DNA of 64,000 nucleotides, taken from NCBI GenBank assembly GCA_014773175.1, contig VXCM01001351.1, positions 62,001 through 126,000 on the forward strand, read 5' to 3'. Position numbers and translations under genes: made by a program. The stretch is from Lucifuga dentata (lineage: Eukaryota; Chordata; Actinopteri; Ophidiiformes; Bythitidae). Numbering within the stretch: position 1 is the first letter of the stretch; every line of letters starts with the position of its first letter. The notes under the pieces were generated by a model, which saw nothing but the letters and a program-made list of their open reading frames with translations, ran no database searches and was not told the DNA's origin. Of this stretch, positions 24,208 through 36,476 are shown in pieces.

Positions 24208-26640
24208 CCAGCAGCCTGTCTGCATTTGCTCCATCCTTCACCCTGCTCTTATCCCACAAGGCCTCGGTGCCTTTCTCTTCCGCTGGCGTCTTATCAGAGG
24301 ACAGCTCGTCAGGGACACACGTGCCATCGTTCTGACACTGACCGTGGGTCATTGAAATGCAAACAGAGAACACACTAAACCAAATGGGGTCGAAGAGCAG
24401 CAAATATTTGGCCAAGACCTTTTTTTCACTGATGGAGCCGGCCTGTTTATGGTCGATGAAACAAGGTTAGAGCAGATGGCCATTCAGAGCACGAAGCACT
24501 CATTGGAACTGTCCTCAAATCAAATAAAGCCAATACCAATACATATAAAATCCCGAGATGATGTACAAGAGCCAATCATCTCTCATTAAAAAAAAACCTT
24601 AACGTGGATTTTAAATCTGAAACTAATACACTGTGAGTTTTTCCTCTGATACTGCTTCACAATTCAGCAAAGAGCAGAAACTGTGTAACTGGGGCAAAAT
24701 CTGACCCTTAAAAGAATAAACTGTTCCAAGAAATATCATCAAAGCGCCACACAGGGAGATTCAGTCAGAGCGAGGCTAAGGAAAGGAGAGGAGCTCCCTC
24801 TATCTACCAAAACCAAAAGAGAAACAGAAGGTCTGACCGGTTCCACCACCTCCCTGGCTGATGCTCAGACAGAAATAATCGATCCAGAGGCAGACAGATA
24901 CTTCAGGATATCTATTATTTTTTGTTTGTGCCTCACATCCTATTCATGTAATGGAGCGAGACACTTTAGACACTTTCACCCTTCTCCCAGTGCTTACAGC
25001 CCAGTTGAAAAGAGAATTTTACAAAGAGAAAAGAGTTTAACCAGGTTTTGATCAGATGATGGTGATCCAAAACATGCTGTTCTGTAGATACTAAACCAAA
25101 AGGAAAACCACAGCAGCAAACAAGAGGCGTTTTACTTTTTCATCAACGGAAGAGGTGGTTTGTCTTCTGTGAGAGAGTCTTGAAATACGCAATGTTTCTG
25201 ACAGAATACCACTTGATGCTTGAACTGTATAGAATTAGAAATCAAAGAAGGAAAAGTTTTAAACCCGCTGGCGCCCTCCACCTTTCAATTCTTCCAGAAC
25301 CCAGAAGATTAACAGTGCATTGCTAAAAATCAAGATTTTTGTAGAAACTTAAGGTAGCCTGACTGTGGACTGCTATACAGAGAAAGAGAATGGCATGATT
25401 AAGCATGCGATCTCACTAAGGTCAAGGTCAAGGTCAAAGGTCAATGAGATCAAAGCATTAGACAGTTCAGACATATCTTATCATAGCAAATGAAGTCACA
25501 AACAGATCAGAAAAGATTAAATCCTTAACCGACATTACAGCTACAATAGGAGTTTTTATTGTTTTTATTTGTAAGGGAAATTGAAAAACAAGTTTTGTTA
25601 AGCTCAGATTAATTTATACTATATAAAAAGCGATCATATGACTTTATACTATAATTAAGATAAAGGATAATGAAAAAAATGCAGAAAGTGGAGCTATGAT
25701 ATAATCAAACATAAGCGTCCTTATGATTTGATGGTGATGATGGTGAATTTTCTCTATCTGCCTGTTCTCACCCAGGCATAAATGTTTTTTTTTTTTTTTT
25801 TTTTCCAGGTATAGAAACTAATAATAAGGTCACTTGGCTGCTCATAATCTTTGTCACAACATCCTGTCTGTTGAACTCTGTTGTGATCCAACTGCCTCAC
25901 TCCCTGGGAAATGATGCTTTTGACATTTATAGCTGCAGCTCTTCCATCCCTGACGCACTTGTTGTTTGCTCTTTGTTTTATTGAGCATGATGAGTCAGTC
26001 TTTCCTTTCTACTGTCTGGCACAGACGACTCTGTTACCACGGCGATGTATCCTCTAGACAGTATCCGCAGCAGCATTGATCAAATGGTCAATGTGACACA
26101 GTGATAAGACAGCAGACAGTCTGATTTTACATTTTCATTTTAGGGGTTTATCTGATGTCATGGTGAATGAGTAAGTCATGTTCAGACTGTTTCACGAACT
26201 GAACCTTTAACTTGTCTAATTTTCTGACATCGTGCATGACGTGATTATACGTCAACCTCTCTAATTACTTTCTTAATAAAATATTCTGGACCTCAGCACT
26301 TCAACAATAAGCTCATAGCTACTCAGTTTGACACCATCGTGTGCAAAGCTCAAGTTTACAGGAAAGTAGTACTTGACCTCTTAATAGTTTTTGAACTTGG
26401 CAAAAATAAATGTTTCTTTTTTAAAATTTAAAACAAAGAAAACATTCAAATCTTGATTCAGAAAAGTAATATATTTAGCTTTTGGGGGGTTTTTTCCCCT
26501 CATTTTTGACAGTGTAACATAGGAAGGAGTACGAGTAGACCATTGTCAAAGCTGACAAATTTGAGGTTAAGACCTATAAACAATACATCCAGCAAAAATA
26601 CCTGGTCCTGAAAGCTTCATGTTTAATGAGTGCTTTACCT
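24206..26640. other. Non-coding region, no gene recognised
   Basis: AT-rich unique sequence with a T run at 25788-25805. A nuclear-receptor half-site array at 25419-25443 is listed separately. An X-box-like sequence, GTTACCACGGCGATG, occurs near 26033. No gene or transposon end seen. Confidence 0.4.
25419..25443 (+). promoter_or_regulatory. Nuclear-receptor half-site array
   Basis: Four AGGTCA half-sites in a row. The first three are directly abutted (25419-25436) and the fourth follows after one A (25438-25443). This gives a perfect DR1, plus TCAAGGTCA extended half-sites of the NR5A/ERR type. Short inverted arms, GATCTCA (25409-25415) and TGAGATC (25445-25451), bracket it. Similar GGTCAAGGTCA strings also occur in fish retrotransposon remnants, so it may be a repeat fragment and not a functional site. 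Confidence 0.35.
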
Positions 26641-26707
26641 TTATAACATGTTTATGTTAGCATGTAACACATTTGCAAGTACCCGCCCACACATCTGGTT
26701 AGACACA

Positions 26708-26836
26708 CCCACCAAGTATGAGGCCACTGAGCAAGCGTTTGGCCAGTATCTGTGTTTCACAGCCCGTGGGTNCCCACCAAGTATGAGGCCACTGAGCAAG
26801 CGTTTGGCCAGTATCTGTGTTTCACAGCCCGTGGGT
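26708..26836. other. Likely assembly artefact: 64-bp duplication around N
   Basis: Positions 26708-26771 and 26773-26836 are identical and are separated by the N at 26772. The R2 copy at 41480-41830 has only one version of the CCCACCAAGTA segment. I read this as unmerged contig ends. Confidence 0.9.
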
Positions 26837-26999
26837 GTTTTCAGCTAAGGTTTGATGCAGCTGGCCAATCAGAACAGAGTGGGCTTTTTCAAGAGGACGT
26901 CTTAAAGAGACAGTGCATAAAACTGCCTGTTTTCACTCAGAGTGCACAGCAGTGCTGCAGCAAGGGTGAATACAAGTGGAAAATAGTGTTTTTTGCACT

Positions 27000-27547
27000 T
27001 TAAAGGACCATAACACCCATTTTGCACATTTGAGCCTAATATATTCATCTTTCAGACACATAACGTTACTGACAATCATTTTACAAAGCATATTACTGGA
27101 ACAGTGGATTAAAAAAAATTTTTTCCTACTTCCAGACCACCATTGGTTTCAGTTCATTCTGGTACGCTATTAAAATCAATTTGTTGATACTTGAAACATT
27201 CTTGGGATAGGTAATCCATCATCGTGAACAACATGTATATTCAGGTTTTTTCAGAGTTTTGTAATTTTAGTGTTTAAGTGCAATATAGTCCCAAAAGAAG
27301 ACTTGCATTTATCGAAAAATTTTAATGACCATGACTTCATAATTTTGCGTAACTACTGGCAGGCAAAACATTGATTTTTAAGGTGGGTGTATCGCTTGAA
27401 TATTTGATTTTGAAAGATTAAGAGATTTTGCAAATATCTGGAAAGCTGAAATATGATTTTATCCTTTGGGAAATGATTGTCAGTAACGTAACATACATAA
27501 CAATTGAATAGGTTCAAACATGCAAAATGAGTGGTATGTTCCTTTAA
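27000..27547 (+). mobile_element. TTAA MITE, copy 4 (inserted in R2)
   Basis: Perfect TTAA at 27000-27003 and 27544-27547, 85-bp inverted ends, and an intact interior without any N. The GCGCAATAAAAAGC part is shortened to GTGCAATATAGTCCC. The flanking R2 sequence continues on the right, and removing the element with one TTAA recreates GCACTTTAAAGC, matching GCACATTAAAGC of the empty R2 copy at 32111. Confidence 0.95.
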
Positions 27548-27879
27548 AGCGTTAAATGGTTTCAAAATAGACCCCAAATAAAAATAAGATCATGTCCTCT
27601 AATAATACAATAAGCGTCGGTGGCAGTTATTGGTTTTTAAGTAGCAGAAGTGGGATTTCCTGCTATTATGACCTCTTTGACCCCTTTAAAAGTTGCTGCA
27701 CTTTATAAATCTATTGAAATTTTTGAATCTACTGTGAAGTGTAATTTTTTTTGTTTTTCCTGATTATGCATCAGTTTTCAAATAATTTTATTTGAAAAAG
27801 AGGTCAAACACATTTATTTTTATTACATTTATTTATTTATTTCTGAAACACAGCGGTCTGAAGAGGAAAAAGGGGAATC

Positions 27880-28035
27880 GGGATTTTGTTTGTTGAGCAT
27901 CTGTAACTTTAATGAGGATCCCACACACGTCCGGGCTGTTTTAAGGCCTAATGAAGGGAGCATTGGGTCTGACCAAACGGTAATGGGCCGTTCAGCTTAG
28001 GGATGCTGCCTTCGATCGCCCATTAATCAGCACAT
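27880..28035. promoter_or_regulatory. Candidate conserved enhancer, TAATG-rich
   Basis: Complex sequence with repeated homeodomain-type cores TTAATGAGG, CTAATGAAG, GTAATGGGC and ATTAATCAGC over about 120 bases, lying immediately upstream of a CT-rich tract. Motif density suggests a regulatory element. There is no comparative evidence. Confidence 0.25.
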
Positions 28036-28312
28036 TCCTCCCTCTCTCTCTGCTCCACACACTGTCTTCTTCTCCGTCTCTTACTGTCTCTCTCATTTAC
28101 TCTTCTCTGTAATTACACAGGAAAAACTCTCCCCACAGGCAGCAAAATACACTCTTTCTTTCTCTCTCTCAGTCTTTCTGTCTCTCTCTCACACACACAC
28201 AGACACACACTGAGACACTTTCCCTCTTCCTGTCAAGGTACATCAGGAGGAGGCCATTTCCTCCTCACTCTCTTTAAGTAGGGCTGCTGAGTGAGAAGAG
28301 GACGGAGGCGTT

Positions 28313-28331
28313 CACACACACACACACACAG
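28313..28331. repeat. (CA)n microsatellite
   Basis: About nine CA units following GTT and preceding GAGGGG. Confidence 0.9.
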
Positions 28332-29694
28332 AGGGGAAAGGTGGCCATTAGTGGAACATCTTGGGAATAACTGTGTCTCCACAGATGCAGAGGGTGTTAG
28401 TGTTTGAGTTTCCCTTTCACTGTAATCTCTCCAAGCGGTTTGAGTGCCACGCCGACGGATAAGTGACATCAGATCAAACGTTTTGAGCCTGTTGCTTCTG
28501 GTGTTTGTGGTATTTTTGTCTCTCTGCACAAACCGAGCTGAAAAGAAAAGTAGTTATGTAATTTAAAGGCATCGACAGAGATGGAAACACAAATAATACA
28601 GCTGATAGGTGCAAAGTAACTAAATACTGTAATTAGGTATTAAATACTGTAATTACTTAGGTACAACATTGATGCGGAATTCTGCTTGCAAAAGTTGAAA
28701 TTTTGCTTTAGCTGATATGTGTAGGGTTCATTATATTCAGTTTTCATTTTTCAAACAAAACAAGAAAAAATTAAATGAAAAATACAATTTAATCAGTATT
28801 TTTATTATTAAAACAGTTGAAAATCAGATTTAAATAATACCAATATCAATAATGCCAATAAGTCTGGTTAACAACGAGCACCTCGTGCATTTTCTTACTG
28901 TAAACTACAATGAAAAGTCATCTGGCAGCAGGAAAGACAGCAAATTTTGGATACTTGGGGACATAAAAACATTGTGAAAATGAAATTGAACTGCTTCATT
29001 TAAAAATGCATCATCTTTCCATAAAGACCTGCTAGCATTAACAAAGCTTCTGCAAATCAAAACCAAAGACATCTGTAACCTTTCACCAGCTTTACTGACT
29101 GAAAATGCACAACAGTAAATAACAGTGTCATCTTCATAAAACATGCATGAAGTACACATGCATATCAATCAAAAATGACAGTTTACTGAGGAAAAATGCT
29201 CGAAGCACAAATCAGTTGAATAAATTGAGTTGTAACAAAAAGGAAGCAGTCTGATTTGACAGATGTATTCTTCAGACTTTATATATCACTGGCCCATAAA
29301 CCTGTCAGACCTGCCAGTTAAACAGCTATTCAGCTGCGACACACAATTAACCTGGACGTTGAATCAATACCCTTCTGTTCAATTATCCTGTAAGTAGTGT
29401 GAGTGTTTTTCTCTGACACGTATGAAGGAAATAATGAAATCATGACAGCAGTGGCATCTGAACTCAGTGATGATACTCTGATCTTTGGTCACTTTTGTAA
29501 GTTAAAAAATTAAGATGAGCACTAAATTTTCCATTGTTACATCTCTTAGAAGTGTTCATGAAATTTTTTAATAACTGAGTATTTTCTGTATTTATTATTT
29601 TTTTATTTGCTGACATAAACAATATAAAGAATGACACTATTTTCCACATAAGAAAAAATCAAAAAAGTCCCTCAGTCACCACTCACTTATTTGA

Positions 29695-29748
29695 TATTAT
29701 TATTATTAGTAGTAGTAGTATTATTATTATTAATATTATTATTATTAT
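29695..29748. repeat. (ATT)n trinucleotide repeat
   Basis: ATT units interrupted by four AGT units (29707-29719) and an AAT. It is imperfect, so it is probably an older locus. Confidence 0.93.
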
Positions 29749-31934
29749 CCAAGATTTTGTAGAATTTCCAGAATCCAGAATTGAACACTGGTTAGTTTAA
29801 TGTCTTTTGGTAAGTTCTGTTAAATTTTTGAATACCAGTGGCTTCAAAATTCATGGAAAATTTACTGCAAGGTTGAAGTAATCGATTATTGCCAAATAGG
29901 AGGCAGAAAAATTCAAATAATAATAACCTATCGCCAACGTCTGCATCCAGCAGACTCATTGCAACATTAGCAACCCACCAAAGTCGTGTTTTGGCCCATC
30001 TGTTGACGGTAAGTTAAATATGTGTTCTCTTCTCAGCTCTGTTTTGGTCTCCACCAACTCCTGAGAAAAATATCTGGTTTTTACATTCTTGATTTTCTTC
30101 ACCAGTCATTGTTAGGTTTGTCTCAGTCATTTTGTCACATACTGTGGGTTTATCCGTCCTTTTTTGCTGGAAACGGCTGCCGACAGTTTTATATCAGGAG
30201 TTAGTGAGAAGTGAAAATAGGAAACCCTGTAGTTTATTTCTGAAGAAGTTCCTGTGGTATGAAAAAACAGCCGATAACTAGATAACATTACAACCACAAA
30301 ACTTCAGTTACCTCTCATGACCATAGGGAGCAATGATGTGCAGAATCTGAACTTTCAGCTTTAACATACAAATCTTAGACTTTGCCAGATTTATCAATAT
30401 TTTCTTTAATATTAACAATAAAATTATTTGTTCATGGGCATTATTACTATCACCTTCTATACCAGCCATTTATTCACAGTGAAAAAGTCACCAGCTGAGT
30501 TTTTCACCTGTGCAAAGCTGAGATAGCAGAAAGGAAGATTCTCCATTATTCTGCCATTGACAGGAGAGTGAACTCACTACTTCAATTATTAGGAAATCTC
30601 CTCTCAGTGACTCTCAATTATTAATCCAATTTCCTCTCATTATAAATTTTATTGTTTCAAATTACCCAAGATAAAAGCAATGAAGAGCTTTCATTGAGGT
30701 TATAAATCATTTGTAATGATGCCATCCTTCCTCTATAAAATACACCTTAATCCAACTTTAGCAGGCCATTACGGAATAACCAATCATGAGACTTTGTTAA
30801 AAATGTTTTAATGTCTTCATAAGTCACGTTGACCAATGGTTTTAGTGCAGCCAGCGTGTCCAGTGTTTACCAAAAGCTGCGACAGGTGTGACAGTTGGTA
30901 TCAATTCATTCGCAGAACCGAGTGAATAGCTAATAGCCGATGGTGGAGCTTAGAAACACCCTTCAGACTAACTGCTGGGAAGCAGGTGGGCGTCAGCTGC
31001 CCTCATACATCACAGCACTAACCGCCTCTTCTGCAGACAGTGGGGGAAAAAAGGCTTGAGGCAAGCTGGGAAAAAAAAAATGTCAATAGAAATTAGACAA
31101 AAAGAAAGAGAGAGAGAGGTCTGAAAAACAGATCAAACTGGTGGAAAAAAAGGTGATGTAAGAAGAAAAAGCCGGCTGTAAGTGAAACAAAGGAGTCAGC
31201 TGCTGGAGTCGTGCACAAACAGCTGGTGCCAGAAACAGAGTCGAGGACAAAGTGGGTTCTGTTTGGACTGGAGCCGGGCCAATGCTGGGCCGGGTTAGCA
31301 GGGAGCGCCGCCAACACGAGGAGAGGCCTACGGGAAGATCATTATATAACAGAGAGGGGAAACCTCACAAGCACAACAGAGATGCTCTTGACTCCCTAAT
31401 GATATGGCTCGGTTTAAAGCCATGTCAGAGGGGAAGGCAGAGAGACATTAAAAAGACAGACAGCTATAAAAAGACAGGAGAAGAAAAGAGGAGAGTGTAG
31501 AATTCAGACTATTGTTTTTCCATTAACCAACTGCAGAAACAGTAGAGCTGCACTTCCTCACTTCTCTACCAATTCAGAGCAATAACACACATTCATTGGT
31601 GTATAAAGCAAAATGTTTAGAATGAAATCTGCTTTTGCGTGGTATAGAAACTGATAAAGAAAAGATTCAAGGAACCTGAACACCAGGAAAGATGTTCTCT
31701 TCATTTTCTGGCTGTGCAGGGTTTTGTTTGGCATCTTTTTGTCACTATATCTAAGTAAATTATTTTTTGTATCAGCAGAACTCCTGTGGAGTTTATTCAT
31801 TGAAAATTCACAGATTCCTTAACATTTGTATGTAAATGAATCATAATACAAAACTGATTATCTCAATGCCCAGTACTTAAAATTTTACTGTGAAAAATGT
31901 GTTTATGTGTTTCGTTATTCTCCCTCATTTTTGG
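29749..31934. other. Non-coding region, no gene recognised
   Basis: Unique AT-rich sequence. The stretch 30560-30760 has several ATTATTA and CAATTATTAATCC motifs and may be regulatory. A purine-rich run lies at about 31100-31120. Overlapping frames open at 31211-31500 have no recognisable domain. Confidence 0.4.
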
Positions 31935-32175
31935 CACACCAAAAAAGGTCAAGTCTAGAAAATGAATGTAGCTGGTCAATCAGAAAAGAGTGGGATTTTT
32001 AGGAGAGGACTTTAAAATACCTAAAAGTTGTGTTGTCACTCAGTGTGCAGAGTGGTGCTGCAGAAAATGAGAGTAAAAGTGGATCAATGTAGTTTTTTTT
32101 TTTCTTTTTTGCACATTAAAGCACTGCAAAGGTTTCAAAATAAAAACTAAGTATATGGAAATGTGTATAACATGT
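31935..32175 (+). repeat. R2 interspersed repeat, copy b (empty target site)
   Basis: Shares AGCTGGTCAATCAGAA, AGAGTGGG, TGTCACTCAGTGTGCAGAG, GGTGCTGCAG and TTTTTTGCACATTAAAGC with copy a. It is truncated on its left side relative to the other copies. At 32116-32119 it has a single TTAA exactly where copy a carries MITE copy 4, followed by GGTTTCAAAATA as in copy a. This makes it an internal empty-site control. Confidence 0.75.
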
Positions 32176-32900
32176 TCCTGTTAAATGCATTCTGATGTGA
32201 TTTTCTTTTTCCTCACCTTTTTTTTCTCACTGGTAAATAAATCAGTGTTACACAAAGACACTTTACAGCTTGTAGTTTTGCTGTGGTGCACTCAGTGTAC
32301 GTGTAAAGCTCCATCCCTGTTCATGATATTTGACAGGGTGCCAGCTCTCCTCATATTCAGCCACGCATGGAAATAGGAATATTACAGAATCACCCCACTT
32401 ATCCCTGACTAATGTTCACTGTATGAATGAATGCATTCTAAATGAAAAGCTATTCTTCCTCTCCTCTGAGGTTTAGGGCCACTTAAATACCTAATGTGTG
32501 GAATTAGCACTTTTTATATGTCGATTGCACTCCTCTGTAAGCCCTTTCATTAGGTTTAGAGGCCCGAAGCCAAGTTACAAGCTACAGAATTACATAAGCC
32601 TGGCTCATTTTCTATGTGTTTTCATGGTGCAAAGTTTTATTTTACAGTTATGGCTGATACATGATGAGTAGTATATAAGGGGAAGTTTTGAGGCTGCAGC
32701 TTATATAAAGGCTCAAGCTAAATGGTTTCATTGTCCATGCTGCTATGCTTCATAAGAAATGGGCAAGTGTACTTTGAATTCCTGCTCAGTTCCATGAATC
32801 TGAGCAGCAAGACTCCTTATTGTAGCAAGATACATTTTTTTTACACCTGTTCTGATTTCCTGGTTTGTTGTTTTGATCAGTTCTGTTGCATTTTTCACGG

Positions 32901-32937
32901 CTGCTCAGACAGCTGCACATAGCAGCTGTCTGAGCAG
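32901..32937. other. Perfect 16-bp-stem hairpin
   Basis: CTGCTCAGACAGCTGC (32901-32916), a five-base ACATA loop, and its exact reverse complement GCAGCTGTCTGAGCAG (32922-32937). Flanking bases do not extend the stem, so it is shorter than a normal microRNA precursor. It contains paired CAGCTG E-boxes (one per arm). It could be a small foldback remnant or a protein-binding palindrome. Confidence 0.8.
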
Positions 32938-33079
32938 AAACTCCCATCAGTAAGTAGCCTTGCTGTGATGGCAGTAGGATGTTCTCTGCACATGCCCAGA
33001 CATGTTCCTAATTGTGCATTGGGGGCTCCAATCCCGCTCAATCCTTAACTCTTCTTCTGCCTCCTATCAATGAACAGAC

Positions 33080-33102
33080 GTGTGTGTGTGTGTGTGTGTG
33101 TA
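33080..33102. repeat. (GT)n microsatellite
   Basis: About eleven GT units between GACG and AGGTG. Confidence 0.93.
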
Positions 33103-36100
33103 GGTGTTTATCTTCAGTAAGCTGACAGGAGGTCACGGAGATAATGTCAAGTGGATGTTGCCTACAGCGAGGCGATTTTGACCTTTCAGAAAGTGAACAC
33201 CAAAATAATACCCATAATTTCCTCACAAGCATACAAAATTGCACAACTAAGCTCTGACTGCTAAATATAGCGCGCTAACCTCAGTGCTGGTTATCTCCCT
33301 TTCATCAGTTCTGTAGGTGACGAGCTGCTCGAGTGTGCAGTGAAGTGTTAACATGATGAGCTCTGCAGAAAGGAAGCCTTGTTAGCAAGGGAAGATATTC
33401 CTGCAGAGTCAGACTGGATTGGGAATACTGCAAGTCAAAGCGAATCAGTTTAATCAGCCAACATCTGTCCCAGCCTGACTGGTCATGAATGGTGTGAAGA
33501 TGCCACCTGCATTAGAAATTTGTTGCAGGTTGTGATGTTATGAGAGCTAAATGAAAAAAAATAAAAATAAAAAAATAAAATGATTCCTTGTCATATTAAT
33601 AGTAAAAAGGGAGGACACAAACAGATCAATATGCATGAGTAATGATGTGGACATGTGGACGACTTAACAACTATGATGGAGTCAAACCCAAAGTTTCTCT
33701 TTCTGTCTGCGGTTCTTGTTACATTACCATGGTCACATCATCAGTTTAACACTTCTGTCCTTCCCATCAACACATTTAAGGATTTCATTAGCACTCCGCA
33801 ACAGTGAGACTCAATATTTTTTATGTCTGTAGTACATACTCATCTGTTTGGTGAGGATGCAATAAAAGTCAGTAAATCGTGACAGCAGCAGACATAAAAC
33901 ACTCTAATAGACACCAAATCTTCTGAGACAGACACACTTTGAATTTGAATCAGGTCATCTCATCTGCTGCCAGAATGAAAAATGTGTTTTGGCATTTTCT
34001 TAAAGTCATAAAAACAATTACACGTGAAAGTATACGAATTTCTGAGGGCATGCATGGCAACATCGCTGTAACAATATTACATGCTGTCTTGGCTTGCATT
34101 CTGAATTCTGTATTAATAAACTCTCTCAAGCAAAGCACCATAAAAATAAGTTTTAAACTTCCACTTTGAAGGATGAAGGATGTCTGCATGGGCTAAAACA
34201 ATCAGGTTGTTTTGTATTGCTTTTAAGGTGGATTTATTGATGTGTTTGACATCAATATAAAGCAGCAGTTGCACTGATTGGGCTCTAAAGATTTTATTAA
34301 AATCAGATCAATGAATGTATAGATCCTGCTTTTCTTCTCTGTCTCTTTACATTATGCACAATGTGAATGAATCTTAATGGAAACTTGATCATTTTAACAT
34401 ATTAATTTACAAATTGGTGTTCATATTAATAACTGAATGACATTATTGGCTGACATAATTGATCAACCACCTGTAATTGTCTGGAGAGTGCACCAATTAC
34501 ATGGCAAGCTTCTTAGACCCCTACATCCTGACGCCAAGACATGATCTATGAGACCTTTCAATTTTTTATTTCAGAATAGTAATTGTGACTCAATTTGTTG
34601 CATAAGTACGATGTCAAACCTTTAAAGCATAAGATTTTGACTGCAGGTGGCCTTTAACCTGGGCGACATGTAAGATACAAGCGCCTGAATTGAGTCGTAC
34701 CCCAACATATCATTTGGTGTGAAATTCCTGCTACCTTGCAGTGCTGATTCACAGCAGGAGGCTGAACAAACTCCTCTGAGTTTCTTTTTGACAGTTTTGA
34801 ACTATATCTCGTGCTCAGCATCTCCACAAACTGGCAGATTGAGGAAGAGGTTCCTTCTTCTCTCCGTCAGTAGACTTAGTCAGTTGTGTTACAAGCCACT
34901 CTTTGTTTTCTTTCAGTCTAATAGCTTCTTTATGATTTCTTCCTCTATTCAAAGGGCATGCAGTACTTGACTGGCTATAAATCTGCTTGGAGACTAATCC
35001 ACCACTACCTACCAGCTGCTCTCTTGGCACTGCCAGGGCCAACATTCCCGTCACCATGGAGATAACCAGTCATGCCAGTCACACATAAGGCCTGGTGCTG
35101 TGCCGAGCAGGCGTTGTGTGCGTGTGTCTGTACGGCGAGAGTGCCTGAATAATGCTTGTCTGTATTATTAGAGAAGAAAGTCAAACCGTGTGTTCTGTCA
35201 ACTGCTAGAGAAAGAAAAGGTTCCCAATTAACTGCCATTACCAGCTGTTTGTCAGTCTGAGCCGGTTAACTGGTTCAATACCATGCAGTATTTCAGTGTG
35301 TGTGGTGTGTGTGTGTGTGCGCACAATGCAGCCGGCCAAAATTGGTTGAACTTAGCCTTCCTTTGTCAAATTTTGTAAAACACAATTTATCCTGCTGCAG
35401 GCACAATATGAACCAGTAAATTAATGGTTATGGTGGGTTTTTACCCAGACAGATGTATTAGTATTGATATTGATTTTAATGTGAAAGGTTCTTGAAACAC
35501 CTAACAAATGATGCTACTCCAGGATCTCATTTAAAGTCGGCCTCTTTAGCTTTTTTAATATATGTGCTTCAGATCTGACTATTTATGAGTTTTACTTTCT
35601 GTTTTAGCATTTCAACATAACAACTTTCAATATTTTTATTGTAATAATAAAACAAGAATTAAACACACAGTCTGGGTAGAAGACATGTTTCTTGTTTCCT
35701 TGTTTTGGTCCCGTTTAATGGGTTGCCTAATGATGATGATGTCATCAAAGCAACTCCTTTTTTATTTTAATTTTATTTTTTTTTTTTTTANTTTTTTTTT
35801 TTTTTAGTAACTGTCAAGTCAATATGTATTTATCTCCTAATTACCACTTTTGGCCAGAGTGGTTGAATAAAAGTTACCTAACCTCCTTTTAATTTATTTT
35901 GGTGCAGGTTTGTGGTTTATAATTTAATGATTTCCTGGCAATTATTATCCTTATATGTTAAAATTAGCGTTTCTGTTGGCCGCCAAATCAACTTTTGCAA
36001 ACTTGAATTATTTTGTTAACTGGAGAGCCAATAATGTACGTGATGCCTATTAGTTCAACATATAACACATGTATTTCTACATGTAATCATGTGCTCTGAA

Positions 36101-36462
36101 TGATGCTGTTAAAGAAATATGTAAAAGGCAGAGTTTGTTAAGATATTAAAGTTTAAAGCATTTTGATTTCTAATACCAAGTCTTAAGTCCATTGTTTAGG
36201 TGTGGACAGTGGACAGTTGTAACAGATTGAATGTGAAGCAACAGAACAGTTTCTCTTGCTGTTGTGAATCACACAGACAGACACACGACTCGGTGGCTTA
36301 AGACAAAACTAGAAAAAACCATTGAAAAGCTTTTGTTGTCCATTATAGCTACACACGTATCCTGTGCATCACGCTTTGATTTTTCTCTATTTCCAGGTAT
36401 GCATGAGGCCTTTCACTGAATGCATCTTGCGACACGAGCAGAGAGGAAGCTGCTGTGGTTTA

Positions 36463-36476
36463 GTTGCCATGGCAAC
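36463..36476. promoter_or_regulatory. Perfect palindromic RFX X-box
   Basis: GTTGCCATGGCAAC is the full inverted-repeat X-box consensus bound by RFX-family factors. It sits directly before CAGGTGAG. Upstream, TTTCTCTATTTCCAG (ending 36396) resembles a splice acceptor, and CAGGTGAG resembles a donor. The 83 bases between are open in one frame and give no recognisable peptide. I favour the regulatory reading. The motif is seen directly; function is inference. Confidence 0.5.

Larger units (their letters stand above)
26650..27590 (+). repeat. R2 interspersed repeat, copy a, interrupted by MITE copy 4
   Basis: Recognised by comparison with 31935-32175 and 41480-41830. Shared phrases are GTAACACATTTG, GACACACCCACCAAGTA, GGCCAATCAGAACAGAG, AGAGACAGTGC, TGTTTTCACTCAG, TGCAGCAAGGG and TTTTTTGCAC. 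The element resumes after copy 4 at 27548 with AGCGTTAAATGGTTTCAAAA. It is non-coding. Its ends are not sharply defined, so the class is unknown. It contains an assembly duplication at 26708-26836. Confidence 0.75.
27591..29694. other. Non-coding region with candidate regulatory block and CT/CA tracts
   Basis: Includes the candidate regulatory block 27880-28035 (separate entry), a CT-rich to CA tract (28021-28210, tightest at 28150-28210), and a short CA microsatellite (28313-28331). The remainder is AT-rich unique sequence with no recognised gene. Confidence 0.45.
32176..36462. other. Non-coding region with small repeats
   Basis: Contains GT tracts at 33080-33102 and 35296-35322, an A-rich tract near 33552-33580 and a T run with an N at 35758-35805 (N at 35791). 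A perfect hairpin at 32901-32937 is listed separately. No gene recognised. Open frames are at most 83 codons. Confidence 0.4.

Noticed and set aside
24040..24415. Frames of 84-112 codons with Val/Cys or His/Thr runs
   Set aside because: Translations of a GT microsatellite on both strands.
32901..32937. microRNA precursor reading of the hairpin
   Set aside because: The stem is only 16 bp with a five-base loop and does not extend into the flanks.
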